A program made the position numbers and the translations under genes. Under the pieces are notes generated by a model that searched no databases, was not told the DNA's origin, and worked only from the letters and a program-made list of their open reading frames with translations. From Comamonadaceae bacterium (GTDB lineage: Bacteria; Pseudomonadota; Gammaproteobacteria; Burkholderiales; Burkholderiaceae_C): DNA of 64,000 nucleotides. Location of the stretch: NCBI GenBank assembly GCA_947453965.1, contig CANGIQ010000001.1, positions 116,060 through 180,059 of the forward strand, given 5' to 3'. Shown here in pieces: positions 15,818 through 24,122 of the stretch (position 1 is its first letter; every line of letters begins with the position of its first letter).

Positions 15818-16636
15818 ATGATGCAAATGACTCAGCTGCTCAAACAAGCGATGACATGCCTGATCGTGGCCGGCGCCATGACAACAGCCAGCGCGCAAGA
15901 AAAACCGTTGGTCAAAGCGTGGGGTGCCACAGCACCGAAGTCGGTGGCCTACATTGGGAACAGTTTTTTCTATTTCAACAACGGCATCGTGTCTAACCTC
16001 AGCCCCATGGTGGCCGAGGGCATGAAGGGCCATCCTTACCGCAGCTCGATGATCACCATCAGCGGTTCAGGCTTTGATTGGCATGATGTGGCGTCGTACT
16101 TTCGACCAGACGGCATTGGCAAGTATTCCTTCGATGCACAAAACAATGTGGTGTTTGAAAAGCCAACGGACAAACTGTTCGAAGCGGCTGTCATGATGGA
16201 TTGCAGCCAATGCCCCATTCACCCCACGCTCAAACCTGTGTTCCATGAGTACGCCAAGAAACACAGCGACACCGTGCGCAAATATGGCTCGACACCCGTC
16301 TTCTTCATGTCATGGGCCTACCAAGATAAGCCTGAGATGACACAGCCTTTGGCCGATGCCTACACGGTGGCAGGCAACGCCAACAACGCCTTGGTGATTC
16401 CTGCGGGCTTGGCCTTTGCCTGCTCTGTTGCGATCAAACCCGAACTCAATTTGTACGCGCCTGACAAACGCCACCCCAGCGTGGCTGGTACGTACCTCGC
16501 CGCTGCGACCACCTATGCGGCGTTGTTCAACAAATCCCCCGTGGGCTTGAAGTTTTCGGCGGGTCTGCCACCCGAGATTGCCGCGCACTTGCAACAAGTC
16601 GCGTGGGACACGGTGCAGCAATACCTGAACCGCTAA
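15818..16636 (+). CDS. Secreted SGNH/GDSL-like hydrolase
   Basis: A 272-residue exported protein with an N-terminal signal peptide ending at TTASAQ. The mature part opens with AYIGNSFFYFNNG, where GNS takes the place of the GDS nucleophile block, and ends with KRHPSVAGTYLAAATTYAAL, which matches the C-terminal catalytic His block of SGNH hydrolases. These enzymes cleave esters of carbohydrates or lipids. The AAAGGA ribosome site fits the double ATG start. Divergent from a Bug protein, it could release an ester-linked acid in the periplasm, but that link is speculative. The 3' end overlaps the convergent LysR gene by four bases. Confidence 0.68.
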   Translation: MMQMTQLLKQAMTCLIVAGAMTTASAQEKPLVKAWGATAPKSVAYIGNSFFYFNNGIVSNLSPMVAEGMKGHPYRSSMITISGSGFDWHDVASYFRPDGIGKYSFDAQNNVVFEKPTDKLFEAAVMMDCSQCPIHPTLKPVFHEYAKKHSDTVRKYGSTPVFFMSWAYQDKPEMTQPLADAYTVAGNANNALVIPAGLAFACSVAIKPELNLYAPDKRHPSVAGTYLAAATTYAALFNKSPVGLKFSAGLPPEIAAHLQQVAWDTVQQYLNR

Positions 16637-17553
16637 GCGGCCAACGATGCAGAGGGACTGAACAGCCTGTGAATGACTTGGCGCAGCCAAACATGGGCCT
16701 GGTCTTTTTGAAACCGTTGGTGCCAAAACAAATGCACATCAATGACGGGTGACTTCATGGGTGTGTCCACATAGCGCACTTTGCCGTGTTGGACAAAGAA
16801 GTCGGCCAAGTCTTTGGGCACGGTGGCGATCAGGTTGGAGGTTTCCACAATGGGCAGCAAGCTCATGAAGTGCGACAGCTCCACCACCACCCGGCGCGTG
16901 ATGCCTTTGCTTTGCAAGAACTGCTCAAACACATGTTCGCGCCCATCGGGTTTGACCACCGCATGTAGAGCCTGGTTGAACTGCGCGAGCGTGAGTTTGG
17001 GTCCCACATCGGGGTGGCCTTTGCGAACCAGGCACACATGGGCGCTGGAGATGAGTTTTTGCTGAAAGAAGCCCGCCTTGTGCAAATCAGGAAAGTAGCC
17101 GATTGCCATTTCTGCCATGCCTGACTCTAGGGCTTGGGCCGCCGCCTGTCTGGGCATGGCCAAGGTTTTGAGGTTGATGTGCGGCGCATGCTGTGCCAAC
17201 TCCGTCAGCAGGCGGGGCAAGAAATTGACCTCGGCAATATCGGGTGTGACCAAGGTGAAGGTGCGACTGCTGCTGGCCGGGTCAAAGCTGGTGGGGCGCA
17301 AGATATCGACTTCAATCGTGCGCACCACCTGCCGAACGCTGGGGCTGAGCATTTGCGCCTTGGGCGTGGGCACCATCTCTGCGCCAGAGCGCACAAACAA
17401 GGGATCGTCAAACAAGCCACGCAAGCGTGAGACCGCAGCACTCATCGCGGGCTGGCTCAAGCGCAAGGCTTCGCCCGCCTTGGTGACGTTGCGGTGTTCG
17501 AGCATGGCGTTGAACACCACGAGCAGGTTTAAATCGACAGAACGTATATCCAT
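16633..17553 (-). CDS. LysR-family transcriptional regulator
   Basis: A 306-residue LysR regulator. The N-terminal helix-turn-helix is clear (VDLNLLVVFNAMLEHRNVTK, then ALRLSQPAMSAAVSRLR, residues 7-45), followed by the substrate-binding domain FTLVTPDIAEVNFLPRLL. It is divergent from an aromatic ring-cleavage gene set across a 123-bp gap, the classical position of a LysR activator responding to a pathway substrate. The N-terminal style is close to the NahR/NodD-like branch. Confidence 0.92.
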   Translation of the reverse strand: MDIRSVDLNLLVVFNAMLEHRNVTKAGEALRLSQPAMSAAVSRLRGLFDDPLFVRSGAEMVPTPKAQMLSPSVRQVVRTIEVDILRPTSFDPASSSRTFTLVTPDIAEVNFLPRLLTELAQHAPHINLKTLAMPRQAAAQALESGMAEMAIGYFPDLHKAGFFQQKLISSAHVCLVRKGHPDVGPKLTLAQFNQALHAVVKPDGREHVFEQFLQSKGITRRVVVELSHFMSLLPIVETSNLIATVPKDLADFFVQHGKVRYVDTPMKSPVIDVHLFWHQRFQKDQAHVWLRQVIHRLFSPSASLAA

Positions 17554-17615
17554 GGTGTGAATATTATGTATCCATGAAATTGACTAGATGAAGGCGGAGG
17601 TCGTCCTTAGACTCT

Positions 17616-17629
17616 TTGACTTAAATCAA
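17616..17629 (+). promoter_or_regulatory. FNR/CRP-like box TTGAC-TTAA-ATCAA
   Basis: TTGACTTAAATCAA differs from the FNR/Anr consensus TTGAT-N4-ATCAA at one position. It lies 47 bp before the ATG of the amidohydrolase gene and within the LysR divergent gap. It could also be part of a LysR site. Only the symmetry and position support this call. Confidence 0.4.
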
Positions 17630-17676
17630 ATCGCCATGCATGCCGATGTGGCTAAAACAACAAGGGAGACAGACAC

Positions 17677-18696
17677 ATGCAAGTTGCCAAGTCTTGCGCT
17701 TGTGGCATTGACGTGCATGCACATGTCATTCCCGGCGAGTTCCCGAAGTACCTGGGTTCTGTGGTGCCCTCAGGCTGGCCGTCCATGGCCCCCGCACACG
17801 AATGCCACCGCCACGTGATGATCGATGGCAAGAACTACCGCACCGTGTCCGACAAATGCTGGACCACCTCGCGCCGCTTGGCTGACTTTGCCGACATGGG
17901 CTTGAGCCTGCAAGCAATTTCACCCATGCCTGAGTTGCTGTCGTATTGGATGGCGCCTGCTGACGGTGCGCAGCTGGTGCGTTTTTTGAACGAGCAAATT
18001 GCCACCATGGTGCATGAGTCAGGCGGTCAATTGGTGGGCATGGGTGCAGTGCCTTTGCAAGACGTGGCCTTGGCGATTGACGAGCTGCGGTACATGAAAA
18101 CTGCGTTGGGGCTGCAAGGGGTAGAGATTGGCAGCAACATCAACGGCGTGGTGATGGGCGACCCCAAGTTCGATCCATTCTTTGAAGCCTGCGTGGCCTT
18201 GGACATGCCCGTGTTTGTGCATGCCTTGCGTCCCACCGGCATGGACCGCTTGCTCGGGCCTGCGCCCTTGCAGCAGGTCTTGGCCTATCCCACCGATGTG
18301 GGCTTGGCAGCAGCCTCGGTGCTCACGGGCAACTTGATGACGCGTTACCCCACACTGCGCTTGGCGTTCAGCCACGGCGGCGGCACCTTGGCCATGTTGT
18401 TGCCACGCTTGCAGCAAGCCATGTCGGTGTTTCCTGCGCTCAAAGACAGCGTGCAGCGTTCACCCACCGAGCAAGCGCGCGAACTCTATTACGACACCTT
18501 GGTGTTTGACACGTCGATGCTGCGTCACTTGGTACACACCTTTGGCGCCTCGCAGCTCATGATCGGCACCGACTACCCCTTCAACTTCCACGACCAGCGG
18601 CCCGTTGCGCGTCTTCAAGACGCCGGGTTGGATGCCGCTGTGTTGGACCAACTCACCCATGCCAATGCCCGCCGGTTTTTGGGCTTGGCCGCTTAA
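17677..18696 (+). CDS. Amidohydrolase-2 family protein (ACMSD-like decarboxylase)
   Basis: A 339-residue TIM-barrel metalloenzyme of the family that includes aminocarboxymuconate-semialdehyde decarboxylase and carboxyvanillate/resorcylate decarboxylases. Metal ligands appear as H14 and H16 in IDVHAHVIP, H182 in VFVHALRPTG, H233 in LAFSHGGGTLAML and D299 in GTDYPFNFH. It is the first gene of a five-gene rightward set with an extradiol dioxygenase, a fumarylacetoacetase-family hydrolase, a flavin hydroxylase and a Bug binding protein. It probably removes a carboxyl group from an aromatic acid or a ring-fission product. A GGGAGA ribosome site precedes the start. Whether it decarboxylates or hydrolyses is not decided by sequence. 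Confidence 0.82.
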   Translation: MQVAKSCACGIDVHAHVIPGEFPKYLGSVVPSGWPSMAPAHECHRHVMIDGKNYRTVSDKCWTTSRRLADFADMGLSLQAISPMPELLSYWMAPADGAQLVRFLNEQIATMVHESGGQLVGMGAVPLQDVALAIDELRYMKTALGLQGVEIGSNINGVVMGDPKFDPFFEACVALDMPVFVHALRPTGMDRLLGPAPLQQVLAYPTDVGLAAASVLTGNLMTRYPTLRLAFSHGGGTLAMLLPRLQQAMSVFPALKDSVQRSPTEQARELYYDTLVFDTSMLRHLVHTFGASQLMIGTDYPFNFHDQRPVARLQDAGLDAAVLDQLTHANARRFLGLAA

Positions 18697-18711
18697 TTGT
18701 TTGGAGACTTC

Positions 18712-19620
18712 ATGACCCATGCTTCTTCTCGCATCAGCGCGCTGCGCAGTGTGGCGCTCCAGGTGCCCGACCTGGCCGCCGCAGAAAGTTTTTACACCAC
18801 CATCTGGCACCTCGATGTGGCGGCAAGGACGGAGCACGCGATTTACTTGCGTGGCACTGGGGCCGACCACCATTTGCTCGCTCTGCATGAAGCCCCAGGT
18901 CCGGCACAAATTCGGCATGTCACCTTGCGGGCCCGTGACGCCTCGGCACTCGATGCAGTGGCACAGGCCGCTGTCAAAGCAGGTGGCCAAGTGCTGCAAG
19001 CCAAAGCGCCGGTGACCGAGCCTGGCGGTGGTGTGGCCGTGACTGTGGCCGATCGGGATGGACGTATTTTTCAAGTGGTGCATGGCGATGCCATGCATGC
19101 GGATGCGCATGAAGCCAAAGACAAACCGCTGCGCTTGGCGCATGCTGTGCTCAACAGCCACCATGTGGAGGACACCCGTGGTTTCATGGAAGAGGTGTTT
19201 GACTTTTCGCTTTCAGACCGCACCCGCATCATGGCCTTCATGCGTTGCAACAACGACCACCACAGCATTGCCTTGGGCGACACAGACAACGATGCGCTCA
19301 ACCACATCGCCTTTTTGATGCCCGACCTGGATTCGGTCATGCGCGGTGCCGGGCGCATGAAAGACGCGGGCTTCGCCACCGAGTGGGGCCCCGGGCGCCA
19401 TGGCCCGGGCGACAACGCGTTCAACTATTTCGTCGGCCCCTTTGACGTGGTGATTGAGTACACCGCCGAGGTCGAGCAAATCGACGACAGCTACCAAGCC
19501 GGCCAACCCAGTGACTGGACATGGCCGCCTGGGCGGGTGGACCAATGGGGTATTTCGGCGCCGCCAAGCGCGCGTCTCAAAGAGGCCCAAAAGGCCGTTG
19601 TGTTTGTTTCTTCTCTCTAA
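18712..19620 (+). CDS. Extradiol ring-cleavage dioxygenase, two-domain VOC family
   Basis: Fe(II)-dependent meta-cleavage dioxygenase of 302 residues from the ATG at 18712 (GGAG ribosome site; the track start at 18697 adds five residues). Two vicinal-oxygen-chelate modules are seen: LRSVALQVPDLAAAESFYTT near the N-terminus and LAHAVLNSHHVEDTRGFMEE after residue 140. The facial triad is complete: H144, H198 (LNHIAFLMPDLD) and E249 (VIEYTAEVEQ). This matches type I catechol 2,3-dioxygenases. It lies between the amidohydrolase and a hydrolase of the fumarylacetoacetase family, which fits opening of a catecholic ring. Confidence 0.88.
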   Translation: MTHASSRISALRSVALQVPDLAAAESFYTTIWHLDVAARTEHAIYLRGTGADHHLLALHEAPGPAQIRHVTLRARDASALDAVAQAAVKAGGQVLQAKAPVTEPGGGVAVTVADRDGRIFQVVHGDAMHADAHEAKDKPLRLAHAVLNSHHVEDTRGFMEEVFDFSLSDRTRIMAFMRCNNDHHSIALGDTDNDALNHIAFLMPDLDSVMRGAGRMKDAGFATEWGPGRHGPGDNAFNYFVGPFDVVIEYTAEVEQIDDSYQAGQPSDWTWPPGRVDQWGISAPPSARLKEAQKAVVFVSSL

Positions 19621-19637
19621 ACTTTTAGGACATCAGC

Positions 19638-20501
19638 ATGCGTTTCACCACCTTCCACCACAACGGCCAAGATCGTTTGGGCCTGATCGACGGCGATCAG
19701 GTGATTGACTTGAACCAGGCCCAGCCGCAAGTCAACGCCGATCTGCGCTTGGCTTTGAAGTCGGGCGTCGACTTGACTGCCGCTGCCAAAGCCGCCCTGG
19801 CGTCAAGCGCTGCGCGTTTGCCCATGGCCAGCTTGCAGCTCGCGCCCATCATGCCCGAGCCCGGCAAGATCATTTGCTTGGGGCTGAACTACTTTGACCA
19901 CGCCAAAGAAGGCGGGCGCGACAAGCCCGAGTACCCCTGGTTCTTCTTGCGTTCGGCGTCGTCATTGCTGGCACCGAATGCCAAGGCGATTCGTCCACGC
20001 GTGTCTGAGCGTTTCGACTACGAAGCTGAGCTGGCCGTGGTGATTGGCAAAACCGTCAAGCACGCCACCATGGACAACGCCTTGGATGCAGTGTTTGGCT
20101 ACAGCTGCTTCAACGACATTTCGGTGCGTGATTACCAAAAGAAAACACCGCAGTGGACGATTGGCAAAAACTTCGACCAAACCGGTGGCTTTGGCCCCGT
20201 CTTGGTGAGTGCCGATGAGTTGCCGCCTGGCGCCACCGACTTGCGCATCCAATCGCGCTTGAACGGTCAAATCATGCAAGACGCCAACACCCGCGACATG
20301 ATTTGGGGTGTGGCCGAAACCATCACCTTGCTCACCGAGTGCCTGACCTTGGAGCCCGGTGACTTGATCATCATGGGCACGCCTGCAGGCGTGGGCCAAG
20401 CGCGTACGCCACCTGTGTGGATGAAGCATGGCGACACGATTGAGATTGAGATCGAACACATCGGCTTGTTGCACAACACGATTCAGGACGAGGCCGCTTG
20501 A
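19638..20501 (+). CDS. Fumarylacetoacetate hydrolase-family protein
   Basis: A 287-residue metal-dependent hydrolase or isomerase/decarboxylase for ring-fission products. Hallmarks are KIICLGLNYFDHAKE, the metal-binding glutamates in RFDYEAELAVVIGK, the FAH-type GYSCFNDISVRDYQ, WTIGKNFDQTGGFGPVLV, and the C-terminal IIMGTPAGVGQAR. It follows the dioxygenase by 17 bp and is immediately followed by the flavin hydroxylase start, so all are one transcript. It probably processes the meta-cleavage product. Confidence 0.9.
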   Translation: MRFTTFHHNGQDRLGLIDGDQVIDLNQAQPQVNADLRLALKSGVDLTAAAKAALASSAARLPMASLQLAPIMPEPGKIICLGLNYFDHAKEGGRDKPEYPWFFLRSASSLLAPNAKAIRPRVSERFDYEAELAVVIGKTVKHATMDNALDAVFGYSCFNDISVRDYQKKTPQWTIGKNFDQTGGFGPVLVSADELPPGATDLRIQSRLNGQIMQDANTRDMIWGVAETITLLTECLTLEPGDLIIMGTPAGVGQARTPPVWMKHGDTIEIEIEHIGLLHNTIQDEAA

Positions 20502-20503
20502 CC

Positions 20504-22087
20504 ATGGCGCAGACGCTAGATCGCGACATGTACGACGTCGCCATCGTGGGTTTTGGCCCTACGGGCGCGGTGGCTGCTGGCTTGTTGGGCGCCAAAGGCA
20601 TCCGTACCTTTGTGTGCGACAAGTCGCACGAGGTGTATGACAAGCCGCGTGCCATCGCCTTGGACCACGAGATGTCGCGGCTGTTTCAGCAGATGGGGAT
20701 TGGTAAAAAAATCAAACCCTATTTGGAGCCGTTCACCGATTCGGTGTACTACGGTGTGGACGGTCAGGTCATCAAACGCATGTCCACGGTGGCAGCACCT
20801 TATCCGCTGAGTCACACACCGTCGGTGGTGTTCACCCAACCACCGGTGGAGGGCATTCTGCGCGAGTACGCAGCTTCACACGAGGCCGTGACCATCCAAC
20901 TCGGGCTGAGCTTGACTGCGTTGACGCAAGATGCCGCCCACGCCACGCTGACCTTGCAAGCCGAAGACGGCAGCACCTCCCAAGTCAAGGCACGCTATGT
21001 GATCGGCTGCGATGGCGCGAGCAGCACAGTGCGTGCGCAAGCGGGCATCGCGCTGAATGACTTGGGCTTTGATGAGCCCTGGTTGGTGGTCGATGTGATG
21101 GTCAACGCACAAGGCTTGGCCAAGCTGCCCACCACCAGCGTGCAGTACTGCAACCCCGAACGGCCCTCGACCTATGTGATTGGCCCTGGCATGCACCGAC
21201 GTTGGGAAATTTCGATCAACGAAGGCGAAGACCCGAAAGAATTAGCCACACCCGAAGGCGCATGGCGCTTGTTGGCACCGTGGCTCACGCCTGCCGATGG
21301 CAGCTTATGGCGTCAAGCCAGCTACCGTTTTCATGCGTTGGTGGCCCACACCTGGCGCAACGGTCGCGTCTTTGTGGCGGGCGATGCGGCGCACCAGCAG
21401 CCACCGTTCTTGGGGCAGGGCATGTGCCAGGGCGTGCGCGATGCGGTCAACCTGTGTTGGAAGCTCGACGCTGTGTTGCATCACGGTGCCGCAGACAGTT
21501 TGTTGGATTCTTATGGCGCGGAGCGCAAAGCTCATGTGACGGACCTGACGACACGCATCAAACACATTGGCCACATCATCACCGAGCGTGACGTGGCCAA
21601 AGCCCGCGCGCGTGATGCCCAGTTGTTGGCCGAGTGCGGTGGCGTGGTCAAACCCACGCCACGCCAGGATGTGCAACCTGCTTTGTCGGCAGGTTTGTTG
21701 GCCGCTGCGACGCATCCCGCGCGCGGCACCATCTTTCCGCAGCCTTTGCTGAATTTGCCCAACGGGCAGCAAGCGCGCATGGACGATGTGCTGGGGGCAG
21801 GGTGGCGCGTGATCTTGTCGGCCGATGCGGGGGATGATTTTGCGCAAACCACACAGCAGCAGTCAAAGCACCACTCACAGCACCAACACTTGCCTGCTCT
21901 GACCACGGCCCAGCTTGGCACGCCTAAGTTGAACGAGGCCGAAGGCGTGTTGGCGAACTGGTTTCACAAGCACGGCGTGAAAGCCGCCATTGTTCGCCCC
22001 GATCACTACATCTACGGCGTCAGCGCCTCCGCACACGACCTCGCCAGCCAATTGCATGAATTGGCAAATGGTTTGGCCTTGGCTTGA
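20504..22087 (+). CDS. FAD-dependent aromatic hydroxylase (MhpA-like)
   Basis: NAD(P)H-dependent flavoprotein monooxygenase of 527 residues that hydroxylates a phenolic ring. The FAD-binding VAIVGFGPTGAVAAGLLG (N-terminus), the middle GCDGASSTVR block and the second FAD motif VFVAGDAAHQQPPFLGQGM are intact. A thioredoxin-like C-terminal domain follows, as in 3-(3-hydroxyphenyl)propionate hydroxylase. The ATG at 20504 is preferred to the TTG at 20498, which overlaps the previous stop codon. It would supply the catechol for the neighbouring extradiol dioxygenase. The exact aromatic substrate is unknown. Confidence 0.88.
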   Translation: MAQTLDRDMYDVAIVGFGPTGAVAAGLLGAKGIRTFVCDKSHEVYDKPRAIALDHEMSRLFQQMGIGKKIKPYLEPFTDSVYYGVDGQVIKRMSTVAAPYPLSHTPSVVFTQPPVEGILREYAASHEAVTIQLGLSLTALTQDAAHATLTLQAEDGSTSQVKARYVIGCDGASSTVRAQAGIALNDLGFDEPWLVVDVMVNAQGLAKLPTTSVQYCNPERPSTYVIGPGMHRRWEISINEGEDPKELATPEGAWRLLAPWLTPADGSLWRQASYRFHALVAHTWRNGRVFVAGDAAHQQPPFLGQGMCQGVRDAVNLCWKLDAVLHHGAADSLLDSYGAERKAHVTDLTTRIKHIGHIITERDVAKARARDAQLLAECGGVVKPTPRQDVQPALSAGLLAAATHPARGTIFPQPLLNLPNGQQARMDDVLGAGWRVILSADAGDDFAQTTQQQSKHHSQHQHLPALTTAQLGTPKLNEAEGVLANWFHKHGVKAAIVRPDHYIYGVSASAHDLASQLHELANGLALA

Positions 22088-22122
22088 TTCACAACAACAC
22101 ACACATTCACTAGGAGACAACC

Positions 22123-23097
22123 ATGGAACGCAGACAATTTTTACAAGCCGGCCTGGCTTCGGCCGCAGTGGGCATGAGCGGCGGGGCTTTGGCTCAAGCT
22201 TGGCCAGGACGCCCCATCAAATGGATCTTGTCGCAGCCTGCGGGTTCGGGCCCTGACATCTTGGCACGCTTCGTCGCCGAGAACGTCAGCCGTCGCCTGG
22301 GCCAACCCATCGTGGTGGACAACCGCCCAGGTGGCCAAAACGTGATTGGCGCGCAAGCGGCCATGCGTTCACCCGCCGACGGCTACACCTTTTATTACGC
22401 CACCACCGCAGCCATGGTGACCAATGTGTTCACCTTCAAGTCCTTGCCTTACGACCCCGACAAAGACTTTGCACCGGTGCGCCTGATTGGCCGCAGCCCC
22501 TTCGTCATTGCGGCGGGTGCAGGCTTTGGCGGGGCGAGCTTGGCAGATGCCATTGCCGCTGCCAAGTCGCAACCCGAGAAGCTGGCCATCGCCACCGAAG
22601 GTCCCAAAACCTTTTCGGGCATGTTGGCGGATTCGTTCGCGGCCATGGCCGGCATCAAGTTCACCCATGTGCCGTACAACAAAGCGCCGGATGCGATTCA
22701 AGATGTGATCGGTGGCCGCGTGGATTTCATTTGCTTGCCCGAAGCCGCCTTGCTCAGCTACATCCGCTCTGGCCAAATCAAAGCCTTGGCCGTGAGCACA
22801 GCGCAACGCACGGCCAATTTGCCCTCCGTGCCCACCTTATCTGAAACCTTCTCCGGTTTTGAGTACACCGGCTGGAATGGTTTGTTTGCCCCCGCTGGCA
22901 CGCCCAAAGACATCGTCGAGCACATGAGCCGTGAACTCGAAGCCACCTTGAAGCAACCCGAGGTGGTGCAGCGTTTGCAAACCCTGGGTTCCTTGGCCGA
23001 GACCAAGATGAGCGTGGCCGAGTTTGAAACTTTCATGCGCAACGAACGCACACGCTGGGCGGGTATTGTCAAAGCGATTGGCATCAAACCCGAGTGA
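22123..23097 (+). CDS. Bug-family periplasmic binding protein of the aromatic cluster
   Basis: Bug/TctC receptor of 324 residues with an RRQFLQAG twin-arginine-like signal ending at ALAQ. Motifs are GRPIKWILSQPAGSGPDILA, VVDNRPGGQNVIGA, SPADGYTFYYAT and VPYNKAPDAIQDVIGGR. A GGAGA ribosome site is present. As the last gene of the LysR-linked aromatic set, 35 bp after the hydroxylase, it probably binds the aromatic acid degraded by the operon. No permease partner is encoded nearby. Confidence 0.9.
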   Translation: MERRQFLQAGLASAAVGMSGGALAQAWPGRPIKWILSQPAGSGPDILARFVAENVSRRLGQPIVVDNRPGGQNVIGAQAAMRSPADGYTFYYATTAAMVTNVFTFKSLPYDPDKDFAPVRLIGRSPFVIAAGAGFGGASLADAIAAAKSQPEKLAIATEGPKTFSGMLADSFAAMAGIKFTHVPYNKAPDAIQDVIGGRVDFICLPEAALLSYIRSGQIKALAVSTAQRTANLPSVPTLSETFSGFEYTGWNGLFAPAGTPKDIVEHMSRELEATLKQPEVVQRLQTLGSLAETKMSVAEFETFMRNERTRWAGIVKAIGIKPE

Positions 23098-23137
23098 TGG
23101 GTTACGCTCTCGCATCATGTCAACCTGAGAGCATCCC

Positions 23138-23704
23138 TTGAACAAGTGCTTATTGGCCGCACTCGCGGCATGTGCAGTGTCGACGGCCGTGCTGGCCGCC
23201 GATGGCGAGGACTACCAACTCAAGGTCGATGTGACGCAGCAGGGCAATGTGTTTCACACCCAAGCCAGCTTCCATCTGCCCTTGAGCCTGTGTCAGGCCT
23301 ACCGCTACTTGACCGACTATGACGCGGCCAAAAGCATTCCAGGCGTGGTGGCTTCCACGACCACTCGCTTGGACGACAGCAAGGCGCGTGTGGAGCGTGT
23401 GTTGCAAGAACGCATTTTGTTTTTCCCCATCAAGATGCGCATGGTGCTGGAGATGACCGAGCTGCCTCACAAGGGCACTGACTTTGTGCAAGTCAGCGGC
23501 GAAGCCAAGTTTTACAAAGGCGGGTGGCGACTGGAAGAAACCGCGCAAGGCACGGCCTTCAAATACCGGGCCGAGTCAGAACCCGACTCTTTGTTTCCTA
23601 AAGCGGTGATTGAGTACTTCATCAAAAACCGCCTGAACAGCAGTTTTGAAGCCATGGCCAAGGCGGGTGCGCAACGTCGGCAGCAAGTGTGTGCGTTGAA
23701 TTAA
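23138..23704 (+). CDS. Secreted START/SRPBCC-like protein
   Basis: A 188-residue protein starting with TTG, with a signal peptide cut after AVLAADG. The rest resembles the SRPBCC/START beta-barrel fold (QASFHLPLSLCQAYRYLTDY, IPGVVASTTTRLD, and the long C-terminal helix AVIEYFIKNRLNSSFEAMAK), like polyketide-cyclase or coenzyme Q-binding proteins but exported. No catalytic motif is evident. It sits 40 bp after the aromatic-cluster Bug gene, and its relation to that operon is unclear. Confidence 0.65.
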   Translation: MNKCLLAALAACAVSTAVLAADGEDYQLKVDVTQQGNVFHTQASFHLPLSLCQAYRYLTDYDAAKSIPGVVASTTTRLDDSKARVERVLQERILFFPIKMRMVLEMTELPHKGTDFVQVSGEAKFYKGGWRLEETAQGTAFKYRAESEPDSLFPKAVIEYFIKNRLNSSFEAMAKAGAQRRQQVCALN

Positions 23705-23758
23705 CGCACGGCACAACTACGTGAAGTTGTTATAGCAGTACTGTGCGATATAAATTTC

Positions 23759-23786
23759 ATACAAATTATCTAAATATTTGTATAAT
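23759..23786 (+). promoter_or_regulatory. Promoter/operator of the toxin-antitoxin pair
   Basis: ATACAAAT (23759-23766) and ATTTGTAT (23776-23783) form a perfect inverted repeat with a 9-bp spacer. Its right arm overlaps a consensus -10 box TATAAT (23781-23786) seven bases before the start codon at 23793. Such overlap fits autorepression by the HTH antitoxin, as known for HigBA-type operons. The region is much more AT-rich than its surroundings. Confidence 0.6.
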
Positions 23787-23792
23787 TTTCCC

Positions 23793-24122
23793 ATGAAGAA
23801 ATTATCCTTCTTGGGTACATCACTGGACGATTTACGGGAGTTTCCTGCGCCAGTGAAAAACGAAACAGGATATCAACTAGATCGCGTACAAAGAGGACTG
23901 GAACCTGATGATTTCAAGCCCATGACCACGATTGGTCAAGGTGTTTGGGAGATTCGCATCAGAGATGAGGCAGGTCAATTTCGTGTGATTTACATCGCAA
24001 AGCTCAAAGATGTTGTGTACGTTTTGCACTGCTTTCAAAAGAAAACACAAAGAACAGCGTTGAAAGATCTTGAAATTTCTAACAAACGATTGCGTGAACT
24101 CCTGCAAGGAATGAAATCATGA
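23793..24122 (+). CDS. RelE/ParE-superfamily toxin, HigB-like (Gp49 type)
   Basis: A 109-residue protein from the ATG at 23793; the track start at 23778 lies inside the promoter repeat. It shows the RelE-like fold of the phage-derived Gp49/HigB group: FPAPVKNETGYQLDRVQRG, GVWEIRIRDEAGQFRVIYIA and VYVLHCFQKKTQRT. These toxins cleave mRNA on the ribosome. The gene precedes the antitoxin (HigB before HigA order) and overlaps it by four bases (ATGA). Codon use and base composition are AT-richer than the neighbours, consistent with lateral acquisition. Confidence 0.85.
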   Translation: MKKLSFLGTSLDDLREFPAPVKNETGYQLDRVQRGLEPDDFKPMTTIGQGVWEIRIRDEAGQFRVIYIAKLKDVVYVLHCFQKKTQRTALKDLEISNKRLRELLQGMKS

